NCBI GenBank assembly: GCA_013115135.1
Contig: JABANP010000006.1
Span: 186,001 to 250,000, forward strand
DNA length: 64,000 nt
Source of the DNA: Perkinsus olseni
Taxonomy: Eukaryota > Perkinsozoa > Perkinsida > Perkinsidae
Direction of reading: 5' to 3'
Numbering within the stretch: position 1 is the stretch's first letter; every line of letters starts with the position of its first letter. This document shows, one piece after another, positions 11,228-21,645 of this stretch. The notes under the pieces are model-generated. The model was not told where the DNA came from and made no database searches. It worked only from the letters and a program-made list of their open reading frames with translations. The translations under genes were made by a program, and so were the position numbers.

Positions 11228-13828
11228 ATGAAGTGCCCTTGGGCCCTGCCCGACTGCTTATCGCAGCCTGAATTCGCCCTCGACGAGGTGAGTCTCTCGA
11301 GAAGACTCGCGATGAACTGAGTTTGTTTGGCAGGTTGGCACAGCACAGCTGGAGTCCTGGGCTCATGAGGCACGCGACTACGTACACGCTCTGGAAGCTC
11401 GCGTGGAGGAAACGCTTGACAAGAGCCGGAAGGAGTTCATTCATACGTGAGAACGAGAGCTCAACGAGTTTCGACAGCCACGATGTTACCTCAGGGATAT
11501 CCGTCTGTCCAGTACAATTCAGAAGATAGAGTCGGCCAAGGAGGCTTTGAGGGAGATCTCACGAAGACTTGAAGAAGCTCAGGGGAAACTGGGCGACGCT
11601 AATGTGGGCACGCAGGATGGAATCCTTTAAACCAGAGGATGTCGGTGTTCCAGTCACGAGTCTCCGATCTGAATAGCGAAGTCGCCGCTCTGGAGGAGGC
11701 CTGCCGAGTTAGCGGACAAGTCGCGAAGGCTCGTCGCAGTCTGGGGAAGGTGTTCGAGATGGACGTCCACGGCGAGCCCGGTGATAACATCGACGGAATC
11801 CTCGCGCGGTGAGCAGGTGGATACTCGAGGACCGACGACTATGAGGTGTATTAGGTGCCGAGCACTGTCCGAAGTTCGCGACTTACTGCAGTCTGTGTCC
11901 ACACCCATGGCCCCGAAGAACTGCCCCAAAATCGTCAATGAGTGCAATGAACTGTATAATGGAAGGCATTGCTTTTCGAGGGTCCAATGCCATGGGGGTT
12001 TTCAGGTATGCTTCCGCCTTCGCGTCGATGGCCGAAGCTATGAACTCATCACTGCGCCAAGGTCCCATACTGAAGATCGAGAAGTGCAGGCTGTCAAGCA
12101 CGTGAGCAGCCGCGTGGTTCGTTTAATATCCCGTTAACCTGTCCTGTTTTCAGTAGAGTCTGTCCGGAGCTCTGGGAGGGTGCCCGAGTCCTCGGCGTAG
12201 ACTCGGATCTCGTTTGTGAGGTTGCGGAGAATATAAACTCTAATGTAAGCGGAGCGAAGCTAGAGATACCCGCGGGGGAACGTTCGGGTCGTCTCAGGTG
12301 CTCCGAGCACTCCTCAAGCACCCTCACGGTCTAACGGTACAGACGACGCAGGATGAATGGAACCTCACGCTCAAAGACACAGGGGCTGCGAACTTTGAGG
12401 AAGTGGCATCGGCTCTGGAGAGCATGGCGGACTTCCTCAGTTCCACTGTCTTCAGTGGAGGTGATACAGAGCTACTTATGCTGCTCCTCCTCACGCTTCG
12501 TATCGCCAGATTCGGATGCTTTCGCGACCCTCGGCTCCACGCTGTGGCCAGGGATCGCCAGACGGCTGCTTCGGTCGGACAATTTTGACGTCTCTGCGGA
12601 AGAGGAGCGCGCTCGGAGGCTCGAGACCAGCATGCAGGAGAACGGTTTCATTCAGCTGGAAATGAGTCCCATGAAGGTTCGGCAGAGCTCCCAAGTTCGA
12701 AACTTGGGGATGGCATTTTCTCTTCAGGACGGACTGTCAACTCGTGATGAGGCTGAACAGAAGGCCGAACGATCGAGAATCTTAGCCCGTGCCCGGCATG
12801 AGCTCATCGCTGATACCGTCGAAGGTGTCACTGAGACAGTTGAGGTCGACAAGAGGCAACTCGAATCCGTAGCATCTGTTGCGCATGCGTGCAAACTCTA
12901 TGATGGGCCCTTTTTCCAGCTCGTTACCGGCGGGGCACACGTTTCTAGCATGCCGGCTTCGCAGACCTGGTTGGCCACCTGCCCGGATCGGATATCGAAA
13001 AGCGTTGAAGTAAGCCTGAGGCATCTCTATCATCAACCGACTTCTGTCATTGTACTTTTGGCAGACTCTATGGAAACTGATCGCAGAGAATCCCTCGGAA
13101 AAACGCAATCTCATCGATCTCTTCATCATCCTCAAACGAGATGCTCACAGAGATATCATTGTGAAAGATCCTGTTAAAGTAAGGCCTTCAGCCACTCATC
13201 ACGCGGCGCACGACACCCATCGTCTCTAGGCCGGCCTACTGGTGCTGGACGTATCCTATTTGAGCGTTCGTCTTCTCCTGGATGCCACGAAGTCGATGAA
13301 GGCGGACCGTCGCGACTCCGGTCTGGACCTAGTCCTCCGGCTAAGAGAGGCTGCCTCAGTAATTTTCGCCCAAGCCATAAACCAGGCGTCCGAGAACGCC
13401 CGGCAAAAATTAGACGCCGGTAAGCAACGCAGCCGTCGTTCGGTTCATCAGTAGCGTCACAGGCTCTGGGTCGTGGAAACGCGGGTTGCTCAACTCTCAC
13501 GATATGGCAGCAGCCGAGGCGGCCCTGGGGGAAGCAGTGGAGTCGCTGAAGAAGCTCTCAATAGTACTCGCCGCATCTGGCATGTTGTGGCAGACCCTCG
13601 TGTTACAGGCTTGGAATCGGTACCTTCCTGAAGCGCTGAGACTGCCAGCCTTGGCGGTAGCAGCGGATGCGACTATCAAGGAACTCGCCGAATTGTAGCG
13701 GCATTCTTTACCGCTGAGTTTAGCAGCTGCCTCGACTCACTGTCAGATCTGTGCAAGCACTGGACAAGTCTTGGCGAATGAACCCCAACAAGCAGGATGG
13801 CTCCGCGGTTGCAGCGTTACTGGAGTGA
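11228..13828 (+). CDS. ZW10: ZW10-like tethering/kinetochore protein
   Basis: ZW10 forms, with RINT1 and NAG-type partners, a tether for retrograde vesicles at the ER, and in many eukaryotes joins the kinetochore RZZ complex. The start ATG at 11228 opens exon 11228-11287, followed by 11334-11446, 11495-11603, 11654-11808 and a long exon from about 11854. Matches to the family, from memory of human ZW10: an N-terminal helical bundle (SAKEALREISRRLEEAQ), the central LGSTLWPGIARRLLRSD block, ARHELIADTVEGV where the family has its conserved LI..T segment, the region of GLDLVLRLREAASVIF, and AVESLKKLSIVLAASGMLWQ leading to RYLPEALRLPA. The last exon ends SWRMNPNKQDGSAVAALLE at a TGA (13826-13828). 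Length is in the family range. Exon joins between 12000 and 12300 and between 12950 and 13250 are approximate. Confidence 0.85.
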
Positions 13829-14898
13829 GTTTTCTCAAGAGTGAAACGGGATAGTGTTCATCTCTCAATCTCAGCTTCCTGTTGGTATCGACGCGCGAGA
13901 CCATTTGTCCTAGCGCCAAAACCCAACCGCCATCATTCGCCTCGGCAGCTCTTATGAAGGACTGTCTGATGCTGCCATGGGAAGAACTGGTGAACCGTCC
14001 TCACGATCAACTTCCGCACGCGGAGACGGTAAGACCGTGCTCTTAATCGAGTCCCTCAGAGGTCTTCCGCAGTCCTTGTTGTCTCGTGGGTCCCTCGCCT
14101 TGTGTATTCGAGCCAATTTCTCTGTCGGAGTGGAGTCATGGCCCGAGGCGGAGAGCAAAGCGAGCCTACTAGCCGATGCTTGGGGAAGAGGCAAAGGCGT
14201 GAAGGAGAATAAGAGGAAAATGGAGTCCAAGGCCCATAAGAACGCCGACATATCGGGACGGGTAGGGGAAGGGGGAGTTCGTGTGCTGGTTGATGGTACC
14301 GCTTGTGCAGGTATCCCGAGGTGGAGTATTCGCCAGCAGCAACAGTCGTTCTCTGTTCGGGTAATACGGTACCACTTTGGTTGCATCACTTTGCCAATCA
14401 GAACCGTAAGGGTTGTGTTCATGGAGGTTCTGAAGCATAAACACGACGCTTAGTCGTGCTAAGTTCAGCTAGCATTCAGGCGAAACAAGAGGCCAGCAGT
14501 ATAACGCACTCTACCAACGGTGGTCCCCCGGCAGCCATGCGGTCCCGGGCTTTCGCACGAGTAATCGATCCTGAGTTTCGCAATCGGTACCCTGCGTAAC
14601 CGGTCTGTTCATCGTTCGGGATCCAGTCATCCCTTCCTAGTGAAGGTGATGCGACGTAGATTTCTCTTCACGTCCTGCACTCCTTGAGAAGGGAACCCTT
14701 CAGAAGTCGGGTGCAACGCACCCGAGAGTCTATTTAAGTATCTAAGTGCGGCAGTGTGTAAGCAATTTCAAGCGACATAAGAAAGATCGCGCCGGGTTAA
14801 GCTCCTGGCAGTGAGCAACTTTTCAGCGCAAGCAACCCCAGCCGTGAGATGAAACTTATTTGTGACAAAAAACAAGCCATTGTGGCAAACATTCGAGA
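13829..14898. other. Region between convergent genes, no secure gene
   Basis: Lies between the ZW10-like gene (+) and the methyltransferase (-), which end towards each other. A plus-strand frame of 158 codons (13977-14453) overlaps an equally long minus-strand frame (13952-14422), so length alone supports neither. The plus frame has a basic, lysine/glutamate-rich middle (KGVKENKRKMESKAHKNAD) that could be coding; no family is recognised. 14460-14898 shows nothing I can name. Confidence 0.35.
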
Positions 14899-16550
14899 TT
14901 AACATTGAGTGTTTTTCTTCCTCCCATTCTTTTCGATGTAGACCACGTAGCGCTGCTGGCGTCTAGCATATCTGTGATGATTCGTAGTTGACAGAGGAGA
15001 GGCTGAGAGAAGCGACTCACTCTTTGACCCTGACGTGGCGAATGGATACCAGATGACCGTGGTCGTCGAATTGGTCCCACCAGCTCTTCTCGTACGTACG
15101 GTATTGAGGAAGAGCCTTTGTCCATTCCATGGTGCGCACTGCCCCTAAGAAGTAGGAGTGAATGAGTCCCACTGTGTGCATGGGACTCACCTTCTACGAG
15201 GTGTTTATACTTAGTGCTGCAGATATCAGCGATGATGACCCACTTTTTCGCTACGCGTAGCATCTCGTTAACGGTTTCCAAAGGCTTGATCATGAGAAGC
15301 GAAATATCTGCGTGACCAGCATGGAGCCCGAGCGAGCAGACTGGGATGGAAGCCTGGATGGAAGACGGAAGGGACTCACTGAAAGACGCTGTTGCAGATC
15401 AGAACATCCCAGGATTCATCCGCTACGCCATTTAGGCAATCCGGCAGCATACCTAGAATTTCGCAATCGTAGCATGGCACAGAAACACAAATTTACCAAC
15501 GAAGAAGTTCTCTTTGAATTGTCGCGGAGCAAGTTCTTTTTTCACCAGTCTGACGGTTCTCGGAGCGCCGTCACATCCACCGATGATGATGTCGGGCCTG
15601 TCAAGGACTGCTAGGAGACGACTGATGCTGATCAGCAATTACATGAAAGCGAGCGCGGCTGACAAAAATGCTAATACGCCGCAACCGGCTTCGAAGACTC
15701 GATCCCCGGACTGGACACAGCCGTCGAGCACATCACGGACGTATCTGCATGGGCGAGTATGCTGCGTGGAAGGCCGACCTCGTCATGATACCTGTCCCAC
15801 ACCTCCTTGTCGTCTAGGTCGACCCAGCCTGCCACTTGATGCAGATGATTGAAGCGAGATTCCGATGCCAATACATCGAAGGCCTCGAAAACTACTGAAG
15901 GCTGAACCATAAGGACGTCGTAACGGAACGTGCAGAGGGCGCTCGACATCCTACGGAGTTGTGTTTGTTGGACAGAGGCGCGTGCGTATCACTGGTGTCG
16001 TCCGATGGGGCCACCTCTGAAGCGGAGACTCTCCGCCCGGAGGTAGCCGCCGGGCTCACCAACGGTTTCCTTGGCCGGGTGCTGACCAGGCAACAGCGGC
16101 GTCGCCCTCTGGCCGTAGTGAAACTCGCCGAGACAGAATCTCAGTAGGAACGGTATGACTCTGAGGGACATCAAAACGTGTTACGATCCGCTTGTCCAGA
16201 CTACAGGAGAAACCCGTTGTGGCTTTCCAAGTAATAGCTACTTCTCTTCGGTGCTGGCGTGCTCCTCCATGAGGCGTCTGAGCTCTACGACATTCATATC
16301 AGATACCGGACGTCCACCTGTGAGGGCCTTCAAAGGGACTTGAGCGTGTGAATCGGCAGATTTGTGGGAGGTATCTGCTGATTTATGGGAACCTTTCCAA
16401 TGGTATCTTAGGTTGTAGCTGACCTGTGCTGATGGGCGTGCGCTTGAGGACAATTTCGTCGAGTCGTTTTCGATCCACGTGCAAGTCCTCGGACAGAACC
16501 GTTAACAGGGCGTCAACTGATACACTCGGATTTTCCGTTGAGTTGGCCAT
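14899..16550 (-). CDS. Class I SAM-dependent methyltransferase
   Basis: A small-molecule or protein methyltransferase of the type-11 Rossmann group; the substrate is not predictable. The start is the ATG at 16550 (MANSTENPSVSVDALLTVL), followed by a helical N-terminal extension, then a WDRYHDEVGLP segment near 15800. Motif I is clear: DRVFEAGCGVLAFLSAALAF (around 15660-15715), then DRPDIIIGGCDGA, the acidic motif IV segment SWDVLICNSVFQ (near 15390), and KPLETVNEMLRVAKKWVII. The last exons read SWWDQFDDHGHLVSIRHV and, after a 49-nt intron (14972-15020), YARRQQRYVVYIEKNGR to a TAA at 14899-14901. Most introns are about 50 nt. The 5' side faces a divergent plus-strand gene starting near 16741, so the 190-base gap, which contains a (GT)7 run at 16694-16707, may act as a shared promoter. 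Confidence 0.8.
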
Positions 16551-16740
16551 GCCTATGAACGAAAAAGAAGCACTTCTGAGAACCGACCGATAGTATGGGT
16601 GTCACTGAGTTATTGAGCCAGAGCTGGTGTGACAAAACAAGATAGACCTCCGACCAATGCACTCCAGAGATGAATGCTTTCCCTCTTACATCAGTGTGTG
16701 TGTGTGTCTTTGCTTCGGAGAGCATGGGCATGAGCCGATC

Positions 16741-17166
16741 ATGCGTTCATCGAAGAAGATATCGATCAGAATGGCAAGCGCTTTGCTCAATTCAAAAGTG
16801 GCGGGTCTTATGCCGAGTGACGATGATGCTTTAAGCTATGCCTTATTTTCTTCCGTCCCGTCCTGTAGTGTTGACAGTGGTCCTCACAGGTTGTAATTCT
16901 CTATCTGGGATCCCTCACTGGCGACGGTTCTCTCAGGAACGCACCGCCAAGTAGTGAACCAGTGGCTCGTACCGCAGGCGGGAAAAGACCAGGACGGAAA
17001 ACTTCGTCGGTATTCTCCTCAGGAGAATAAGACTTCGAAGCTAGCTCCAGCTTCGGAGCCTTCTCAGTTTGCATTCATGTCAGCAGCGACCGTTGCCTCC
17101 CATCCGACCCTCTCGGCAGCGACTAATAGCCAGCCTAGTCCACAAAGTGCAAGGCAGGGACACTAA
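16741..17166 (+). CDS. Small unidentified protein with Ser/Ala-rich tail
   Basis: No family recognised. A proposed start at 16741 (MRSSKKISIRMASALLNSK) leads into an acidic segment (MPSDDDALSYAL), then an intron ending at a CAG at about 16935, and a final exon with RQVVNQWLVPQAGKDQDGK followed by a serine/alanine/proline-rich tail ending at a stop at 17164-17166. It could be a separate short gene or the 5' part of the following one. Divergent from the methyltransferase gene. Confidence 0.4.
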
Positions 17167-17220
17167 GCCTAGGTAATTGAGGGGAGCATGCAGTGTTGCA
17201 TTTTAGTCATCCAGATGGAC

Positions 17221-18116
17221 AGAGGTGGCTGAGCGGCTTCTCGGAGTGCTGGACCGCCTCTCACCGTGCCTACCCAAGCACAGGGAGTTTGTAATACCAC
17301 GCCCGAAGGGGCGGAAGGTCGAGTTATCGCCGTTCAGTTAGACTCGATGAACCCGAAGGATTTGAAGAGGCCTCACGTTTTCATGAACGAATCGGCGCAG
17401 GTGCGCTGGTAAGCGTTGCCTCGATCCATGCATCTTGCCGATCAGGAGAAGCTTGGAGCCTTTTACCTCTGTTGTGCGCTGCGGCTGCGTCCGCGTGAAG
17501 TGGAGCAGGCTGGTGACGATAATGCTGCCCTGTTGCAACTGACGCGAGAGGTACAGCTGGGCCGCCGTGCGAGTGGATATATACGCCCCTTAGGTGGCCG
17601 AGAAAGAGGTGGAGCCTTTGTTGGCTGAGTTACGCGAGTTTGTATCAGGTGATGGGTGGTGGGATTGAACCGGGTATCTATGCCATGAGATCTCTGTAGA
17701 CTACGACGCAGCCATGCATGAAGCGTTGGAGGCCACCTCCGTTTACCGGGAGATCTCGGATGACCTTTTTTGGCATCACAATTTTGTGTCCGCCTGCCCT
17801 ACACTGTATGCCGACCTGCAACAGCACCTGCCTGATGACGATCATGACGTCGAGAACCAGATGGTAGACAACGAGCTCGCTCGTCGGGTCTACGCGGCAT
17901 GGCTGGAGGCCTCGGGTGATAGTGTCTGCGCGGTGCATTTTCTCCGGTCGCAGCTTGTTCACAGGTCAACCAGTGAAAGGTGAAATTAGGGCTGCTCTGA
18001 TCGAGTATGGGCTTCTCGCCGGTAAACTCAGCTACAACTCGCCCAATAGCAGTTCTTCCGTCGGTTCGAGGCCGATGGGTATCGATTTTAAGGGAAAGGA
18101 GGGCACCATAGATTGA
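17221..18116 (+). CDS. Unidentified helical protein
   Basis: Clear coding signal but no family recognised. In-frame exons: a leucine-rich helix near 17228-17335 (EVAERLLGVLDRLSPCLP), an exon from 17446 (EKLGAFYLCCALRLRPREVE), a helical exon after a short intron (VAEKEVEPLLAELREFV), a long exon from about 17698 (YREISDDLFWHHNFVSACP, then DNELARRVYAAWLEASG), and after intron 17916-17964 a last exon 17965-18116 (GEIRAALIEYGLLAGKLSY) ending at a TGA. The start could be an ATG at 17347 or lie upstream. The make-up, mostly amphipathic helices of about 200 residues, resembles a subunit of a multiprotein complex, but I cannot name it. It lies just upstream of the glycyl-tRNA synthetase gene on the same strand. 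Confidence 0.6.
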
Positions 18117-18295
18117 CATTGCATGGATTCTGATGTTTCTGTTCTTCCCGTGATTTGCATTGGGAAGGGAGGAGGGGCTTGTGCGCATGGTTGATCTCAG
18201 TTGACTGGACATTTCTCCTCCACTCGACTTACCCCTTTCTCCCCATTCATCGGCGGTTTTTTGGCAGCGTTTCTGTACCTGTACTACTGCGAAAC

Positions 18296-21200
18296 ATGAG
18301 CGAATCTTTGGCCGAGTTGCAAGCTAAGGTAAGTAGAGAGTTGAGGCTGATCTCTGCTCCAAGTATGATTTCCCATTCAGATGAAGGCCCAGGGCGAGAA
18401 GGTCCGGCAGATGAAGAAGGACGGTGTCAACCGGGATGCCCTTAAACCTGAGATCGACATCCTCACCAGCCTCCGCGCTGACGTCGAGAAGATGATAGAA
18501 GCTGAGGCTGAATCGAACCCAGCTAACAAGATCAATCGTGCTGGTAGGAAATTTGCAGGTGTTGGTGACGTCTCCTATGCTTCCCTTGTTAGGTCTCGAG
18601 GATCTCTGCAAACGCCGGTTCCTGTTTACTCCTTCCTTCTCGATCTACGGCGGTGTTGCCGGCCTGTACGACTTCGGCCCACCGGGTTGCGCACTGAAGG
18701 CCAATCTTGAGGCTCTCTGGCGTCGCCATTTCATCAATCATGACAACATGCTGGAGATCCAATGTAAGCTAAGATGGTGACATCGGCGTTATCGATCCCG
18801 CAGGCACTTGCCTTACCCCCGAGGTCGTGCTGAAGACTAGTGGACATGTTGAGAAGGTGGGGATCGCCTACCAGCCTTCGCCTCTCGGATTCGTGTGTTG
18901 TTAGTTCACCGACCTTATGGTCAAGAACGAGAAGAACCCTGATGAGTACTATCGAGCTGATAAGCTTCTCGAGGAGAAGTGCGAGGCCCTGCTCCAGGAC
19001 CCTAGCTTCGAGGGCGACCGTGAGCAGGTAAGTTTATATCGCCCCTCGGGACACCGTGCGGATTTCGGCTCGTCTTTTTCAGTTACAGAAGTGGATCCGA
19101 GTGGCCGACAGTTTGAGCGCCGAAGAGGTCGACAAGATCTTCCAGGAGCTTGGTATGCTAAAGGCGCTCAGCTTTCGATTCGTAACCCCGTCCACATGTA
19201 GGTATCAAGCAGGCGATGAACCTGTCGTTCCCTTACCCGTTCAACCTCATGTTCAAGACCACCATCGGCCCGCAGGGCAACATGGTGAGTAGGATGGCGA
19301 AGCTGGTGGCGGCCAAGTTATCATCTCCCACCTACTCGTTGCACTGTCTTCCCGGTTGCAGGTCGGCTATTTGCGTCCCGAGACTGCCCAGGGTATGTTC
19401 GTCAACTTCCGTCGTCTCCTCGAGCAGAACGGTGGCAAGATGCCCTTCGCTGGTAGGACTCCATTTCGGAGGATGAAACGAGATATACCGTGTGTTCGCC
19501 TCAGCCGCTCAAATCGGTTTGGGATTCCGTAACGAGATCGCCCCTCGAGCCGGTCTCCTCCGGGTCCGCGAGTTCCCGATGGCTGAGATCGAGCACTTCG
19601 TCCACCCCGACCATAAGGATCATCCTGACTTCCACAAGGTTGCTGATTTGAAGGTGAGCTCTCGATCAAGTCGGAGAAGGCCAAATTAACGCCGCTGTTT
19701 TTCGTAGTTGCCGTTGTTCCCTCAACACAACCAGCTAACAGACGGCAAGCTCCGTACTGATCTTACCTTGAGACAGGCGGTGGATATTGGTATGATCAAC
19801 AACGAGGTGAGTCATGATGATCCATCGGCTCTCTTTTCTGACCCTTTTGCTCGCGATCAGACCCTGGGCTACTTCATGGGCCGCACTTACCTCTTCCTGG
19901 TCAAGGCCGGCGTCGACGGCCAAATGCTCAGGTAATTATACGGTCTACCGCAGAGTTGATGCTGATCCAGTTTGCCCTACTCAACAGATTCCGTCAGCAT
20001 CTCAAGTCCGAGATGGCTCACTACGCTTGCGACTGCTGGGATGTCGAGGCCCTCATTTCCTACGGGTGGACAGAGATCGTCGGTATCGCCGATCGTTCAG
20101 CTTATGATCTGACCGCTCATTCGAAGGCATCCAAGGTAGGCGCTATTGAGATCGAGCTGGAGAGGGGATTGCCCGTTCATGATTAGGTCGACCTCAAGGC
20201 CAACTACAAATTCGATCATCCCAGGGACATGGAGTTTGTTGAATGCAAGATCAACAAGGGCAAGTTGGGACCGGCCTTCAAGAAGGAAGCTGGTGAGAAA
20301 GTCCGGGTCGCGAATTCGGCCTCTCTGATGCGTCTCCGCCAATAGGTGCTGTCATCGAGGCTCTCAATGAGATGACTGACAAGCAGAAGTTGGAAATGGA
20401 CGCCGCCATCAACGAGGTATCCTTTTGCGGTCCTGTAGTCGAATCAAAAGCGTTTCTTTCAGAATGGCGTCTATGAGCTCAAGGTCTGCACCGGTGCTCG
20501 GTACAACATCACCAGAGAGATGGCGAAGGTCAAGACAGTCACCAAGAGAGTTCAGGAAGTTGTACGAATCGCTCCGCCCGAGTGCCCAGGTTATCTTGTT
20601 GTGCCCTCAGCCTTTCATCCCCTCTGTCATCGAGCCAGCCTTCGGTGTCGGTCGCATCATCTATACTATTTTGGAGCATACGTACGCGGTCACGCCCATT
20701 CCAGCCTCACTGAAGAGACCTTGGTTCAGGTTCCGTTCGCGTGAGATGGAGGATCAGGAGCTCCGCTGCTACCTCTCGCTGCCTCCCGTTGTCGCCCCTA
20801 CTAAGGCAAGCTGGGCCCGCCAGCGAATCGCTATCTCATTCTGAATTGTAGGTGAGTGTGTTGCCCATCTCCAGTAACCCGACCCAGTTCAAGCCTACCA
20901 TGCACAAGATCACCGATGCTCTCAAGGAGCACGGCATCAGCTACAAGGTAAAGCGTGATACACCGGGCATCTTCGAGAGGACGCTCATGCTCAGGTTGAT
21001 GACAGTGGCCAGGCGATCGGCAAGCGATACGCCAGAACTGATGAGATTGGTATCCCCTTCGGCATCACCATCGATTTCCAGAGTCTCAATGATGACACCG
21101 TAGGCCGACCATGTTACTTAGCCTCCTACATGATAGTTCAGGTCACCCTCCGTGAGCGTGATAGTATGAGCCAGATTCGTCTCCCCATTGCCGATGTTGC

Positions 21201-21339
21201 TGAGCTTGTCTACAGGCTGTGCAGTGATCGTATGACCTGGGAGCAGGCCGCTGAGAAGTGAGTGGCCGGAAACGCCGTGTTATAATGAATACGTCTGATG
21301 ATGGCCAGGTATCCGAAGTTCGACGCTCAACACGCCTAA
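18296..21339 (+). CDS. GARS: Glycyl-tRNA synthetase (class II, eukaryotic type)
   Basis: Charges tRNA-Gly in cytosol and probably mitochondrion. The ATG at 18296 is followed by a WHEP-type helical domain ([13 protein letters not shown] region). The catalytic core is recognised from [17 protein letters not shown] near 18630-18690, the long glycine-specific insertion ([14 protein letters not shown]), motif 2 containing [15 protein letters not shown] (about 19365-19410), [17 protein letters not shown], and motif 3 with [13 protein letters not shown] near 20620. The anticodon-binding domain follows ([33 protein letters not shown]), ending YPKFDAQHA with a TAA at 21337-21339. More than ten GT-AG introns of about 40-70 nt interrupt it; the last is 21260-21310. 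Length and order match the alpha2 eukaryotic/archaeal enzyme, not the bacterial alpha2beta2 form. No broken frame was noticed. Confidence 0.95.
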
Positions 21340-21645
21340 GACAGAGTGACAGCTGGGTTTACGTTCAGTTCTCTTTGATTAGTCGACATTCACTAGTAGA
21401 ATCCTTATGTTTCTCAACTGCGCATAGTTGTGTTGGTAGTTGAGGGCGAGTATTTGTACGGAGTAGATAATACTATCTTGAGAATATCGTGGCAGATAGA
21501 TGCTTGTTAACTGGTTGACCTGTTAACATGTTAAACATACGTTAGTATGACCCTAACAAGTTTGATAAGTTTTATTAAAAATTGAGGAACTCGAAACTCG
21601 CCCACCGATTCAAATGAAACTTGTTAGTCGAATTGCTGCATGTAT

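Noticed and set aside
13952..14453. Overlapping opposite-strand frames of about 157 codons
   Set aside because: Both strands are equally open, neither has recognised content, and no splice-supported model favours one.
16694..16707. (GT)7 run
   Set aside because: Ordinary microsatellite; noted only as part of a possible divergent promoter.
17216..17300. D-arm-like GGTGGCTGAGCGGC resembling tRNA-Ser
   Set aside because: No T-arm or anticodon stem follows; the bases encode a leucine-rich helix in frame with neighbouring exons.
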